Assembly: GCF_003946345.1 (NCBI RefSeq)
Contig: NZ_RHNY01000011.1
Span: 39,475-103,474, forward strand
Direction of reading: 5' to 3'
DNA length: 64,000 nucleotides
Origin: Levilactobacillus tongjiangensis
Lineage (GTDB): Bacteria; Bacillota; Bacilli; Lactobacillales; Lactobacillaceae
The position numbers were made by a program, and so were the translations under genes. The notes under the pieces were generated by a model. That model was given only the letters and a program-made list of their open reading frames with translations. It searched no databases and was not told where the DNA came from. Each line of letters begins with the position of its first letter. The stretch's first letter is position 1. Positions 23,975 through 32,898 of the stretch are shown here, piece after piece.

Positions 23975-24156
23975 AGCCACCTGCGGCGGTCAGAGATTCC
24001 GCCTGCTGTGGGGAACGCCTCCGGCCTGAAAAACGGTCCTTCGGCTCGGTTTGAAGTCTGGGAAAACCACCAGTCTCCAACCACGTCCCACGCTGTAAGC
24101 CGAAAATCGGCTAACACCGTCGACACAGCTGGCTCCACCTCTGACCTCCTCCGGTT
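23975..24156 (-). repeat. Cloverleaf element, copy F
   Basis: Complete though degenerate: CGGTCAGAG../..CTCTGACC closing stem, GGTTTGAAGTCTGG/CCAGTCTCCAACC and TGTAAGCCGA/TCGGCTAACA arms. Closest to copy A. Confidence 0.85.
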
Positions 24157-24234
24157 AAACGGGTGCTTGAAAACTAAGCTAGCTTAGATGCCTAAATGAC
24201 AAAACTTACTCAGTATTATTGATGCTCCACTAGG

Positions 24235-24410
24235 TAGCCGAGAGTGGGTCAAATTTGGACTAAGCCGTGGGATTTTCAAGTGATTTTCTTGAAAATGGCG
24301 ACTTGAAGACGTGCTCCGCGGCTTCAAGCGAGGGACAAGGCCGCCTGCTTGGCTTGTCCCGGCCTTTCCACCGCGTTCCAGTCCAAATTTGGCGAACGGT
24401 AAGGCGACAA
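24235..24410 (+). repeat. Cloverleaf element, copy G (divergent)
   Basis: Same layout with different arm sequences: closing stem CAAATTTGGACT/AGTCCAAATTTG, first arm ATTTTCAAG/CTTGAAAAT, second arm CTTGAAGACG/CGGCTTCAAG, third arm GGGACAAG/CTTGTCCC. Confidence 0.8.
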
Positions 24411-24485
24411 TTTTCCACTGTATCTGACTAAACCCCAACACCCAATCCTTGTTGTATCAGGCATAGTGGACATTTCAGTGCCTTC

Positions 24486-24545
24486 AACCTTTAGTTTATC
24501 GCTGTTAAGCGGAGCGAGCTGCCTGCTGCCGCACGTTTCAGCCAG
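24486..24545 (-). repeat. Single copy related to the 97-bp repeat core
   Basis: The minus strand reads CTGAAACGTGC..GCAGCAGGCAGCT..CTCCGCTTAA. A near copy lies at 49405-49443, and the tandem array holds the diverged form. No gene is present; the whole 23.7-24.86 kb stretch is repeats. Confidence 0.5.
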
Positions 24546-24559
24546 ATAAATTTGGAGAC

Positions 24560-24590
24560 AAAAAAGGCCTGGGATTAACCCCCAGGCCCT
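24560..24590 (-). terminator. Terminator of the ABC-GntR operon
   Basis: Minus strand GGCCTGGG pairs with CCCAGGCC, followed by TTTTTTG. It lies beyond element H, 277 nt past the GntR stop. Confidence 0.75.
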
Positions 24591-24668
24591 CATAATTTGC
24601 TTAACAAATTTGATGAGATTTCAACTATTTCACTATTTTTTTAGCAGCAATCGGCCTCACAATAGCTG

Positions 24669-24852
24669 TAGGTCGCCCAGGTGGTGACTGGCTGTGTCGG
24701 TGGCGTTAGCTCGGTGCCTTCCCGAGGTTACGCCACGGGACGAGCTTGGAGACCCGCGAACTTCAGCGGGGCTTCAAGTCGAGGTACAAGACCGCTCTAT
24801 GGCTTGTACCGGTCCCCACCGCCAGTGACCACCTGGCCGACCGGAAGCGGTC
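24669..24852 (+). repeat. Cloverleaf element, copy H (complete)
   Basis: Closing stem GCCCAGGTGGTGACTGGC with GCCAGTGACCACCTGGC; arms GTGGCGTTAGCTCGG/CCGAGGTTACGCCAC, CTTGGAGACCCGC/GCGGGGCTTCAAG and GGTACAAG/CTTGTACC. Its GCC end is 15 nt past the GntR stop codon. Confidence 0.92.
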
Positions 24853-24866
24853 AACGTCAATCACGA

Positions 24867-25235
24867 CTACTGTTCGTACCCACGTTTGATTAGAGCGACC
24901 ACTTCGTCTTCAGACAGATTCAGCTTCTGCGCTTCACTGGTGAACCGGCTGACATAGCGCTCGAAGAACTCCGCCCGCCGCTTCTCACGAATGCTCTCCG
25001 CGGCTGAGGGCGTGACAAACATACCGACTCCCCGCCGTTTTTCAATAACGCCGGCAGCGACCAGTCGGTTAATCCCTTTGAGCACCGTCGCTGGATTGAT
25101 ATGAAATTCTTTCGAGATTTCCGTTGTCGACGGAACCTGTTCACCCGCCCGGTAGATGCCGGTAAAGATGGCCTCTTCAACCTGTTCGGCTACTTGTAGA
25201 TAAATGGGTTCCGGACTATCAAAGTTAAAATTCAT
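24867..25235 (-). CDS. GntR-family regulator (YtrA-type)
   Basis: A 122-residue GntR protein with the short C-terminal region of the YtrA branch: PEPIYLQVAEQVEEAI, winged helix VPSTTEISKEFHINPATVLK, then GVIEKRRGVGMFV. YtrA-type repressors usually sit in operons with ABC transporters, as here: it is the last gene after an ATPase and an FtsX-like permease. It likely represses its own operon. ATG at 25235 has AGGA at normal spacing; the ATG at 25241 overlaps it. Confidence 0.9.
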   Translation of the reverse strand: MNFNFDSPEPIYLQVAEQVEEAIFTGIYRAGEQVPSTTEISKEFHINPATVLKGINRLVAAGVIEKRRGVGMFVTPSAAESIREKRRAEFFERYVSRFTSEAQKLNLSEDEVVALIKRGYEQ

Positions 25236-25270
25236 AATCATCCTACATTCTGTATAAACTCGTTTTGTCG

Positions 25271-27082
25271 TTACTTAACCGCACCCTTAGGTAAGACGAT
25301 CCGCCAATAAAGAACCAACGTAATCAGGTAGTAAATGGCGTACAGTCCTAAGAAGATTGCGAAGGTGCTCCCGATGCCCAAGTATGGGCTCATCGGTGAT
25401 TGCATCAGTGGTTTGAACATTTGCAGGCCGAACAAAACATCAATTATACCCATGATACCAGGAATCAAGAATAAAATCCCAATTTCTTTTGCGATTCCCG
25501 ACCGCATCAGCTGGTAACGAACCCCCATCTTGTAGAGCATCCGGTAACGTCGTTGGTCCCCGGGCGCGCCAGATAAGATTTTAAACATGAGGCATGAGGC
25601 CAACATGGCCAGGAAGGCGATTCCCAGGAAGTACCCCATGAATTCCAAGCCACCGAAGAACCCGGTCATCATTTCGTACGACTGGTAACTCCCAATCGTC
25701 ATTTCAGCGGGTTGGCTGAAACGTTGACGTTCCAGTTTAGCCAACTTTTTAATCGTCGGGGTATCGCGCTGTAGATCCTTGACCCGCACTGTCGTCACCG
25801 TGGTCGTCTTGCCTGACTGTTTGGCAAATTGGCTAGCCGACACAATCTTGGGTGTCAGCATCCGCTGAGACGTTGTGGCTAACCCCAAGAAATCAATGTC
25901 AGTGGGGCCAGTCTTCTGAAATTTCTTGATGGATTCCGTCACGTAACTGGTCTTCACGTTATCGCCGGTCGTCATCTTAAGTTGTTCAAAGGGCTCCTTG
26001 GCTAACTCCGCCGCATTATAGTAGACCATTTTCCCCTGACGTTTCTGCGTGTAAGTCGCTTGGTGACGAATATCTAGGCGATCAATTAACCGTTGTTCCT
26101 GTGCCGTCTTATCGTGTACGGCAATGGTATAGGCACCAAAGTTCCCCGCCATCATTGGTAATTGACGGTGGTAGCCGGACCCCACAGTAATCGCGCCAAG
26201 TGCCATGGCAAATAGTAGTGAAACAATCGTCAACATCCGCGTGTAATTGTGAACCCGGAAGTTTAACTGGCCTAATAGGAAGCTATTCAAATGTTTCTTA
26301 GCCCAAGCCGTCTTACGTAACGACCGAATAAACATTAAAACGGTCGCTCTAAAAAGGAGATACGTTCCCAACGTAATTGTGACTAGTGCTAGTGGAATGG
26401 CTGCTGTTTGCAGGACCTTAATGGCAGCTAGTGCCCAGTACCCGATACCTAACAAAATCAGACCGAGTACCCCGGCAACTGCTTGCCGAAAAGGTTTGAC
26501 TTGCGTTTGATTTGCCTGCTCGTCACTGTGCAGTAACTTCAGGACGGTCGTTCTGGTCAGGTGAACTAGGTTGAACAGTGACGCCAAAATGAAGAGCCCA
26601 ACGTACAAGACGGCCGTAGCAATAATGGCTGGTACATAGAAGGCAACCAAATGTGCCAAGTGTAAGCCTAAGTTGTCCAACAGAAAGCCGACTAAAAATT
26701 TGCTCATCAACAAGCCTAGCACAATCCCAATTACCGTGGCGACCGTTCCCAGAATCAAGGTTTCTAAGAAGACCAATTCCCCGATTCGCTTACGTTTGGC
26801 GCCTAACATCATGAACAATCCGTAGTCGTGGCGCCGCATGCTCAGAAGAAAGCTGTTGGCATACATGATATAGACAATGGTGATCAAAATCAACAAAACT
26901 GCGCCAAAGCCAAAAATCAGGCTGGCAGATGAAGTGACAGCATTGGCCTTGATAAAGGCCGTGTTCGTTGCCAGGTTGGCAAACATATAGAAGATGGCGG
27001 CCGACATGGTCAATCCCGCGAGTAAGACCAGGTAGTCGCGGCGCCGGTTCTTGATCCCGGCGAGTGCTAATTTTCCTAACAT
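25271..27082 (-). CDS. FtsX-like (BceB/VraG-type) ABC permease
   Basis: A 603-residue permease with ten hydrophobic spans: four near the N-terminus in two pairs, an FtsX domain with MRRHDYGLFMMLGAKRKRIG, a large extracellular loop (about residues 310-470), and a C-terminal FtsX unit (GDQRRYRMLYKMGVRYQLMR). This is the layout of BceB/VraG/YxdM antimicrobial-peptide resistance permeases. The partner ATPase gene ends 10 nt upstream. Such pumps protect lipid II-cycle targets from peptides; here control is by a GntR protein rather than a two-component system. Confidence 0.88.
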   Translation of the reverse strand: MLGKLALAGIKNRRRDYLVLLAGLTMSAAIFYMFANLATNTAFIKANAVTSSASLIFGFGAVLLILITIVYIMYANSFLLSMRRHDYGLFMMLGAKRKRIGELVFLETLILGTVATVIGIVLGLLMSKFLVGFLLDNLGLHLAHLVAFYVPAIIATAVLYVGLFILASLFNLVHLTRTTVLKLLHSDEQANQTQVKPFRQAVAGVLGLILLGIGYWALAAIKVLQTAAIPLALVTITLGTYLLFRATVLMFIRSLRKTAWAKKHLNSFLLGQLNFRVHNYTRMLTIVSLLFAMALGAITVGSGYHRQLPMMAGNFGAYTIAVHDKTAQEQRLIDRLDIRHQATYTQKRQGKMVYYNAAELAKEPFEQLKMTTGDNVKTSYVTESIKKFQKTGPTDIDFLGLATTSQRMLTPKIVSASQFAKQSGKTTTVTTVRVKDLQRDTPTIKKLAKLERQRFSQPAEMTIGSYQSYEMMTGFFGGLEFMGYFLGIAFLAMLASCLMFKILSGAPGDQRRYRMLYKMGVRYQLMRSGIAKEIGILFLIPGIMGIIDVLFGLQMFKPLMQSPMSPYLGIGSTFAIFLGLYAIYYLITLVLYWRIVLPKGAVK

Positions 27083-27092
27083 GCTAATCCCC

Positions 27093-27854
27093 CTACTCGT
27101 TGAACGTGCCGAGTTCGTTTAAGATCTCTTGATAAAAGGCACTCCGGTCCTGATTTTCTCGCCGCAACTCTGACCCAATCTGGCCATCCTTGATGAATAG
27201 GATACGTTGGCAAAAGCTAGCGGAGAACGGATCATGTGTCACTAGGAGAACTGACATGGCTTGCTTCTGATTAATCGTCGTTAACAAATCCAATAATTCC
27301 CGGGCACTAGTCGAATCCAACGCCCCGGTCGGTTCGTCCCCCATTAGAATTGACGGATGGTGCACGATGGCCCGCGCTGCGGCTACCCGCTGCTTCTGAC
27401 CACCTGACAATTCCGCTGGATACTTCTGCAAGAGGTCGGCGATGGACAACGTCTCGGCGACTTCATGAATGGCCTGGTCCATGACTCGGGAGGAGGTTCC
27501 CTTGAGGGCCAGTGGTAGGCCAATGTTTTCTTCCGCCGTCAGGCTTTCCAACAGATTAAAATCTTGAAAAATAAACCCAACCTCTTCAGCCCTGAAATCG
27601 GCGAGTTGATTGCCCCGCATCTTGGTGACATCATGACCGTTGACGATGACATCACCCTTAGTTGGTGTGTCGAGCGTCGACAACATGTTTAATAACGTGG
27701 TCTTCCCGGAACCAGACGCCCCCATGATCCCGACGAATTCTCCCTTGGCTACCTGAAAGTTGATGTCCTTAAGTGCCTGGTACTGGCGTTCATTAGCTTT
27801 ACCGTACGTTTTTTCCAGGCCAGCAACGCTGACGACTGCATTTGTTGTTGTCAT
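27093..27854 (-). CDS. ABC transporter ATP-binding protein (BceA/LolD type)
   Basis: A 253-residue ATPase of the macrolide/LolD/BceA branch: Walker A GASGSGKTTL (about residues 39-48), Q-loop FIFQDFNLLE, signature LSGGQKQR, Walker B ILMGDEPTGALD, H-loop LLVTHD. The GDEPTGALD form is typical of MacB/BceA-like exporters. First gene of the three-gene operon with the FtsX-like permease and GntR. Start ATG at 27854 with GTGGGGA upstream. Confidence 0.92.
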   Translation of the reverse strand: MTTTNAVVSVAGLEKTYGKANERQYQALKDINFQVAKGEFVGIMGASGSGKTTLLNMLSTLDTPTKGDVIVNGHDVTKMRGNQLADFRAEEVGFIFQDFNLLESLTAEENIGLPLALKGTSSRVMDQAIHEVAETLSIADLLQKYPAELSGGQKQRVAAARAIVHHPSILMGDEPTGALDSTSARELLDLLTTINQKQAMSVLLVTHDPFSASFCQRILFIKDGQIGSELRRENQDRSAFYQEILNELGTFNE

Positions 27855-28049
27855 TTTAAAATCCCCACTCTTTCTCGTTCGTTGGTTAGTTACTTGTGTA
27901 ATTAACTATAACGGTTAGTGAGCAATTGTCAACCATCATTTACAAAAAAACTGCCAAACCCAGCAGAGGCGCTTCACGAGAATTTCGTGATTATTCGGTG
28001 TACACTGGCACTTGTAAGCTTTAAATCTGACACAGAAGGAGTTTTTTTG

Positions 28050-29000
28050 ATGAAACAATTAAACTTAGGTGGCTCGTCCTGGCAGGCTTCCGCAGCTGCT
28101 TTAGGCATCATGCGGATGGGCACTCTCAACGTCGATGACGCCGTAAAAACCCTCCAAGCCGCCCATGAAGCGGGTATCAATTACATTGATTCCGCCGATA
28201 TCTATGGGGGTGGGCTCTCCGAAGAAACCTTTGGTAAGGCCCTCCAGGCTTCTGACTTGAACCGCGACGACTTCTACATTCAATCTAAGGGTGGCATTGT
28301 CTTAGACCCCGCACGGAGCCACGACGGCCTGGTCTTCGGCCAACGCTACGACTTCTCCAAGCAACACCTATTAGATGCTGTGGACGGCATCCTAGAACGG
28401 ATGGGAATCGACTACTTGGACGCCTTCCTGCTACACCGGCCAGACCCACTGATGGAACCTGAAGAAATTGCGGACGCCTTTGATACCCTGCAACGAGCTG
28501 GTAAAGTTCGTCACTTTGGGGTTTCTAACTTTAATGTCCAACAGTATTTGATGCTACAGGAAGCCGTTGATCAGAAATTGATGTTCAACCAGCTGCAATT
28601 CAGTGCGGCTCACTCCCAGATGATCAGTGAAGGCCTACAGGTCAACATGGACAACTCACCAGTTGCTACTGACGGCGGTATGTTAGAGTTTGCTCGCCGA
28701 AAGAACGTTACCATCCAAGCGTGGTCCCCATTCCAGTATGGCCTGTTTGAAGGCATGTTCATCAACGACCCGAAGTACCCTGAATTGAATCAAAAACTGC
28801 AAGAACTCGCTGACAAGTATGGCGTTTCCAAGAACGGTATTGCCACCGCTTGGATTCTCCGGCACCCAGCCAACATTCAGGTACTACTCGGCACCATGAA
28901 TCCAGACCACATCAAGGATAGTGCAGCCGGTGCTGATGTTAAACTGACGAAGCAGGAATGGTACGACATTTACCTGTCCGCCGGCAACATTTTGCCTTAA
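28050..29000 (+). CDS. Aldo/keto reductase
   Basis: A 316-residue (beta/alpha)8 NADPH-dependent oxidoreductase of the YdhF branch. Catalytic tetrad: Asp (NYIDSADIYGGG), Tyr in that motif, Lys (FYIQSKGG) and His (DAFLLHRPDPLM). Cofactor-binding C-terminal segment: HPANIQVLLGTMNPDHIKD. Its substrate is not evident. ATG at 28050 has AAGGAG 8 nt upstream; the frame from 27918 has no ribosome site and crosses the promoter. Monocistronic with a strong terminator. Confidence 0.9.
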   Translation: MKQLNLGGSSWQASAAALGIMRMGTLNVDDAVKTLQAAHEAGINYIDSADIYGGGLSEETFGKALQASDLNRDDFYIQSKGGIVLDPARSHDGLVFGQRYDFSKQHLLDAVDGILERMGIDYLDAFLLHRPDPLMEPEEIADAFDTLQRAGKVRHFGVSNFNVQQYLMLQEAVDQKLMFNQLQFSAAHSQMISEGLQVNMDNSPVATDGGMLEFARRKNVTIQAWSPFQYGLFEGMFINDPKYPELNQKLQELADKYGVSKNGIATAWILRHPANIQVLLGTMNPDHIKDSAAGADVKLTKQEWYDIYLSAGNILP

Positions 29001-29021
29001 TAAATCACCTTTAACCAACCT

Positions 29022-29080
29022 AGGCGTCATCCGAAATCTTTCTATCAAATTGACTCAAAGATTCCTGATGACGCCTTTTT
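29022..29080 (+). terminator. Terminator of the aldo/keto reductase gene
   Basis: AGGCGTCATC pairs with GATGACGCCT, with an inner AATCTTT/AAAGATT stem, followed by TTTTT. Confidence 0.85.
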
Positions 29081-29242
29081 ATTTCCACTAAAATCCCAGT
29101 ATAACGGGGATTGCAGCCCTAAATCACCGTTATAAAATTATTTATCAAAAAGGGTTGCACTTTCCCGATTTGGTGGTAAACTAAAGGTGTTCTTAAGGGC
29201 GAGTGATTACTCGCTCGACAACCAAGAAAGGGGATTATAATC

Positions 29243-29509
29243 ATGTTTACCACTACTTTTTGGATTTTAGCTATTTGGTTAATTGTCAACGGTGTTTGGA
29301 CCTGCTTTGCAACCAACAACCAGCAGCTGATGAAGTGGTTCGGTTGGATCAACGTGATTGCAATCATCGCTGGATTCTGGGTATTCTACGGTGCAGCTAG
29401 TGTTGCCGCACTTGGCGGCTGGTTCACTGCCGTTAACTGGGTCAACGTGATTCTGGCCATCGTCCAATTTGTCTTCGCCTACCGGAAGACGACTGCTAAG
29501 AATTATTAG
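29243..29509 (+). CDS. Small three-span membrane protein
   Basis: An 88-residue protein almost wholly hydrophobic and Trp-rich: span 1 FWILAIWLIVNGVWTCF, span 2 WINVIAIIAGFWVFYGAASV, span 3 WVNVILAIVQFVFAY, ending with a basic tail (RKTTAKNY). ATG at 29243 has AAAGGGG upstream. Probably a small integral membrane protein; no family recognised. It stands alone between terminators. Confidence 0.7.
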   Translation: MFTTTFWILAIWLIVNGVWTCFATNNQQLMKWFGWINVIAIIAGFWVFYGAASVAALGGWFTAVNWVNVILAIVQFVFAYRKTTAKNY

Positions 29510-29635
29510 CGAATAAGAGTGGTGGCTGAAGTTGCTGAGTGGTCTCGTCCTAGTCTAGGTGACTCGCATTCTGACATTCAGCAGACATTCCTCCTTCAAA
29601 CCAATACACTTCTTATCCAATCAATCCGATTGCTG

Positions 29636-29676
29636 AAAAAACCGGCGTGTCTACTGCGAGACCACGCCGGTTTTTT
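29636..29676 (+). terminator. Terminator after the three-span protein
   Basis: AAAACCGGCGTG pairs with CACGCCGGTTTT, with A/T tracts on both sides; may work in both directions. Confidence 0.9.
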
Positions 29677-29753
29677 CTACGGGAAATAAGTCGCGAATTC
29701 CCGAATTGCCTGCTAAGATAGACTTAATTAGAAATTACAAAGGTGGTAAAGTC

Positions 29754-30404
29754 ATGGCGAACAAGAAAATCTTGGATAAGTTTCCAGAGATCGTTCAGGC
29801 TAACCCGGAGCTAACCCAAAAACAGAAGGATGTCTTAATCGCTAGCATTCGTCTATTTGCTGAACAAGGGTACGCGAATACCAGTACCCATCAGATTGCG
29901 GTGGCAGCCCATCAGTCAGAGGGCACCATGTTCAAGCACTTTAAGTCGAAGGCCAACATTCTACGCGTGGCCCTAGACCCTGTGATCAAGCAACTCATCC
30001 CTGATGTGGAAGCCGAGTTCAAGCAGGAATCGTTGCGGCATACTAGCGCCAGCCTCCACGAATTTCTCGACTTTTTCGTCCGAAATCGCATGGCTTTTGC
30101 CGCAGAGAATCAGGACGCCATCAAGGTCTTCTTCAGTGAACTCTTGTACAACGAAGATCTCCGACAGAAGTTTATTGAGACCGCCCGAAACGAATTAATT
30201 GCCACCTTTCATGACAACATCGTGGAAATGCAACGTCGTCACGTCATGATCGACTGGCCATTTAACGAAATTTTCCGGTACATCATTGCGGTCATTGTCG
30301 GTTACGTGGTCGACCGCTACGTCCTCTTCCCTGAACGCGAGTGGGACGACGATGTCGAGGCGAAATATTTAATTGCCGAACTTGAAAAAGTATTACAGCC
30401 CTAG
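29754..30404 (+). CDS. TetR-family regulator
   Basis: A 216-residue TetR protein. The N-terminal HTH reads LIASIRLFAEQGYANTSTHQ then IAVAAHQSEGTMFKHFKSK (about residues 27-65). The C-terminal ligand domain is helical (about 70-216). ATG at 29754 has AAGGTGG upstream. No adjacent transporter shares an operon; the target may be the small three-span gene upstream or a distant locus. Confidence 0.9.
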   Translation: MANKKILDKFPEIVQANPELTQKQKDVLIASIRLFAEQGYANTSTHQIAVAAHQSEGTMFKHFKSKANILRVALDPVIKQLIPDVEAEFKQESLRHTSASLHEFLDFFVRNRMAFAAENQDAIKVFFSELLYNEDLRQKFIETARNELIATFHDNIVEMQRRHVMIDWPFNEIFRYIIAVIVGYVVDRYVLFPEREWDDDVEAKYLIAELEKVLQP

Positions 30405-30411
30405 TCATGGG

Positions 30412-30442
30412 TAAGGTTGAGAGGAAACTCTCAGCCTTTTTA
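30412..30442 (+). terminator. Terminator of the TetR gene
   Basis: GGTTGAGAG pairs with CTCTCAGCC around GAAA, followed by TTTTT. Confidence 0.88.
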
Positions 30443-30463
30443 TTTCTCAACTTTTAATGCTTA

Positions 30464-32758
30464 CTACTTGCTCTTGGGTGCTTCTTGACCGGTTGGGGCG
30501 TTGTTCAACGTCCACTGGAAGGTCCCGTTGTAATTGCCCTGTGCGGCTCCGGCCCCCACGTTTAGGGTTGGTCCGGTGGTAGCTCCCCAGGTACCAGAAA
30601 TGTTTGTCTCAACATCATCCCCCGCGGCCATCTTGTGCGCCATAACTACTCTGGCGTTTTCATCCAGGACGGCCGGCTGCTCACCCTTTTGCGCAAACAA
30701 GATGTTTCCATCCAGCGTCTTGCTGAGGTCATCCCCCACGTGGAAAGGCTTAAGTAGGGAAACAGTCACTAACCACTGACTATTTTCGTCACGGTCATCG
30801 TACACGCCGAGATTCCAGTTGTTCGGTTCCCGACCAACTAATTGGCTGTTTCCGGTCAGTTGCGTTGACGTGAAGGCGGGCTTGTCAGGTAAGGCCGAGA
30901 AGTAAACCTTCCCCGGCTCACGTGTAATCACATAGTCCACCGCCTCAGAGGCCGAAGCATCCTGACCACCAGCAGCCTTCAAGGATAAATGGTTCTCACT
31001 CTGGGTCAGCAGTTCTGCTGGAATCGTCCACTGGTAGTGGCCAGGCGTTAAATCGCCGGCAATTGCGGCCTGGGCAACGTCCTTGGTGACGTCTTTCCCG
31101 TTCAACGTTGCTGTAATTGGATACTTGGCGGCCTCTGCCGTCGTAGCAAATGCCGTGCCATCATTGGTCAAGCTGGCTTTCACTGTGGCATCATCCCGAT
31201 GCTTCACGGTCTGGTTGGTCTCCCCCAGCGCAGCCAACTTCAGCTTCACAGCATCTTGTACCTTGAAGCTAGGTTGCTTCAAGGTCGTCTGGTAGTTGGT
31301 CCCGTAGAACCGACTCGTTGTGCCAGACACAACTGAATCGGCGTTGTGGTCTTTGACCGTTCCCGCAATTGAGACGGTCGCCGTCTTGTGGTCTTTACTT
31401 AACGTTTGGGTCCACGCTTTGTTGAGCATTGCTTGACCATTCAAGTCGCTGTCACTAAACGGATCACTCTGAGCGTCCCAGTCATAGCTGACGTCACTGC
31501 CACTCGTGGTCCATTTAAGCTGCGTAGGTAGCGGAATATTCATGGTTAGCGGTTGAATCACCTGCTCACGCTCATTTTTATTTACCGGCTGCTTATAGGT
31601 AAACTTGTATTGATACTTGATCTTGTGACCACTAATCACGGTCTCACCTTCAGCAATCGGTTTGCCAGTGGTCTCATCGGTTAAGCTAGCTTCCGGAACT
31701 ACTCGGTCCAAAGTGTCCGGATCTTCAATGATGACAAACCCGTTTTCGCTTCTGTCTGGATCTGGATTAGTGGCAGTTTGATTCCCACTTTTGCCATAGT
31801 TGGACCCAGTCATCCCCCAAAAAACATCACCGTTACTGGCCGGAGAAACTAGTTTTGACGTATCAATTTTAACTTTATCCTGAATAATTTTGCTCTCATC
31901 CTGTTTCTGACCAGTCCGGGTATCCACATCATCATACTGATACGACATCATTTTGCTTTGTGCATCCCAATCTAACGTAACGTGATGCCACTGCCCATCA
32001 TTAAAACCTGTAAGTGACTTGGGCTGATTATGTGTCATCGTATAGTGGTTATACCCCCCACCTGTGTGCGTCGTATAGGTATCGGCTTCTCCGGGATAGC
32101 CACTAGCGATATGCGGGCCAGCCAATTCCGGAATTGAATCTCCATCAAGATCAAATGCCTGCAAAGCATTATACTTTGCAGACCGGTTCGCGTGCGTGTC
32201 AAACTCAAGTGCCCAGCTATGTGAAATTGCTTGGTCAAGAATATTACTCCCCTCAACCCCCCAGACACCAAGCGACTCGCCACTCCCAGAAAGTTGTTTG
32301 TCCTTGGGGGCATTTCCACCCGTACCGTTTTGCAGAACAAAGGCCATCCCTTCCCCAATCTTATCAACCGTTTTATCCCCAAAGTGTAGCCACATTGAAA
32401 AATGCGCATTTTTGTAAATATTTAACCGATTGGATGAAGCCTCTTTTGACCAAATTGCCCCTTCTTGCTGTTGATTACCATTTTCCGTTAACATCATAAT
32501 AGAACTAGGGACCCATTTTGAAGGACTGAATAAGTTTGGATCGTTATCCATCTTGCCATTATCCTTTTGCTTAACTTTCCGCGTATTAAAAACATTATGG
32601 CCTGAATTCTTATCCCCATCGAATAGCATCACACCCTGTGGTGCCGTCTTCAACGCGTTATCTAAATCTGCATCCGCATGACCCAGAATCGTCTGGGTAC
32701 TTGTCAACGTCAGTCCGGTTACGCCCGCAACCGCCAGTCCAATTAACCACCTTTTCAC
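30464..32758 (-). CDS. L-type lectin domain, WxL surface protein
   Basis: A 764-residue exported protein. Signal peptide about residues 1-29. Residues about 60-350 are a bacterial L-type (legume-like) lectin domain: GMAFVLQNG, ESLGVWGVEGSN, SWALEFDTHAN and GQWHHVTLDWDA. Residues about 360-600 are Ig-like adhesion repeats. Residues about 620-760 are a WxL domain with both motifs (NNWNLGVYDDR and FQWTLNNAP), which binds non-covalently to peptidoglycan. Start is GTG with GGGAGGAG upstream. It lies 140 bp downstream of a paralogue on the same strand. Confidence 0.9.
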   Translation of the reverse strand: MKRWLIGLAVAGVTGLTLTSTQTILGHADADLDNALKTAPQGVMLFDGDKNSGHNVFNTRKVKQKDNGKMDNDPNLFSPSKWVPSSIMMLTENGNQQQEGAIWSKEASSNRLNIYKNAHFSMWLHFGDKTVDKIGEGMAFVLQNGTGGNAPKDKQLSGSGESLGVWGVEGSNILDQAISHSWALEFDTHANRSAKYNALQAFDLDGDSIPELAGPHIASGYPGEADTYTTHTGGGYNHYTMTHNQPKSLTGFNDGQWHHVTLDWDAQSKMMSYQYDDVDTRTGQKQDESKIIQDKVKIDTSKLVSPASNGDVFWGMTGSNYGKSGNQTATNPDPDRSENGFVIIEDPDTLDRVVPEASLTDETTGKPIAEGETVISGHKIKYQYKFTYKQPVNKNEREQVIQPLTMNIPLPTQLKWTTSGSDVSYDWDAQSDPFSDSDLNGQAMLNKAWTQTLSKDHKTATVSIAGTVKDHNADSVVSGTTSRFYGTNYQTTLKQPSFKVQDAVKLKLAALGETNQTVKHRDDATVKASLTNDGTAFATTAEAAKYPITATLNGKDVTKDVAQAAIAGDLTPGHYQWTIPAELLTQSENHLSLKAAGGQDASASEAVDYVITREPGKVYFSALPDKPAFTSTQLTGNSQLVGREPNNWNLGVYDDRDENSQWLVTVSLLKPFHVGDDLSKTLDGNILFAQKGEQPAVLDENARVVMAHKMAAGDDVETNISGTWGATTGPTLNVGAGAAQGNYNGTFQWTLNNAPTGQEAPKSK

Positions 32759-32898
32759 AATAATCTCCTCCCATTTATCATCTAAAGTGAATTATACAGG
32801 TGTCAATGGACAATGGGGTATAATATGTGCCTTTATGACAATTTAAATAGTTTATTTGTTATGAAAGCGTCTACGAATGCCGTTAAATCAGCATCTCC

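Noticed and set aside
27918..28049. Long N-terminal extension of the aldo/keto reductase
   Set aside because: No ribosome site; AAGGAG at proper spacing marks ATG 28050, where the family alignment begins.
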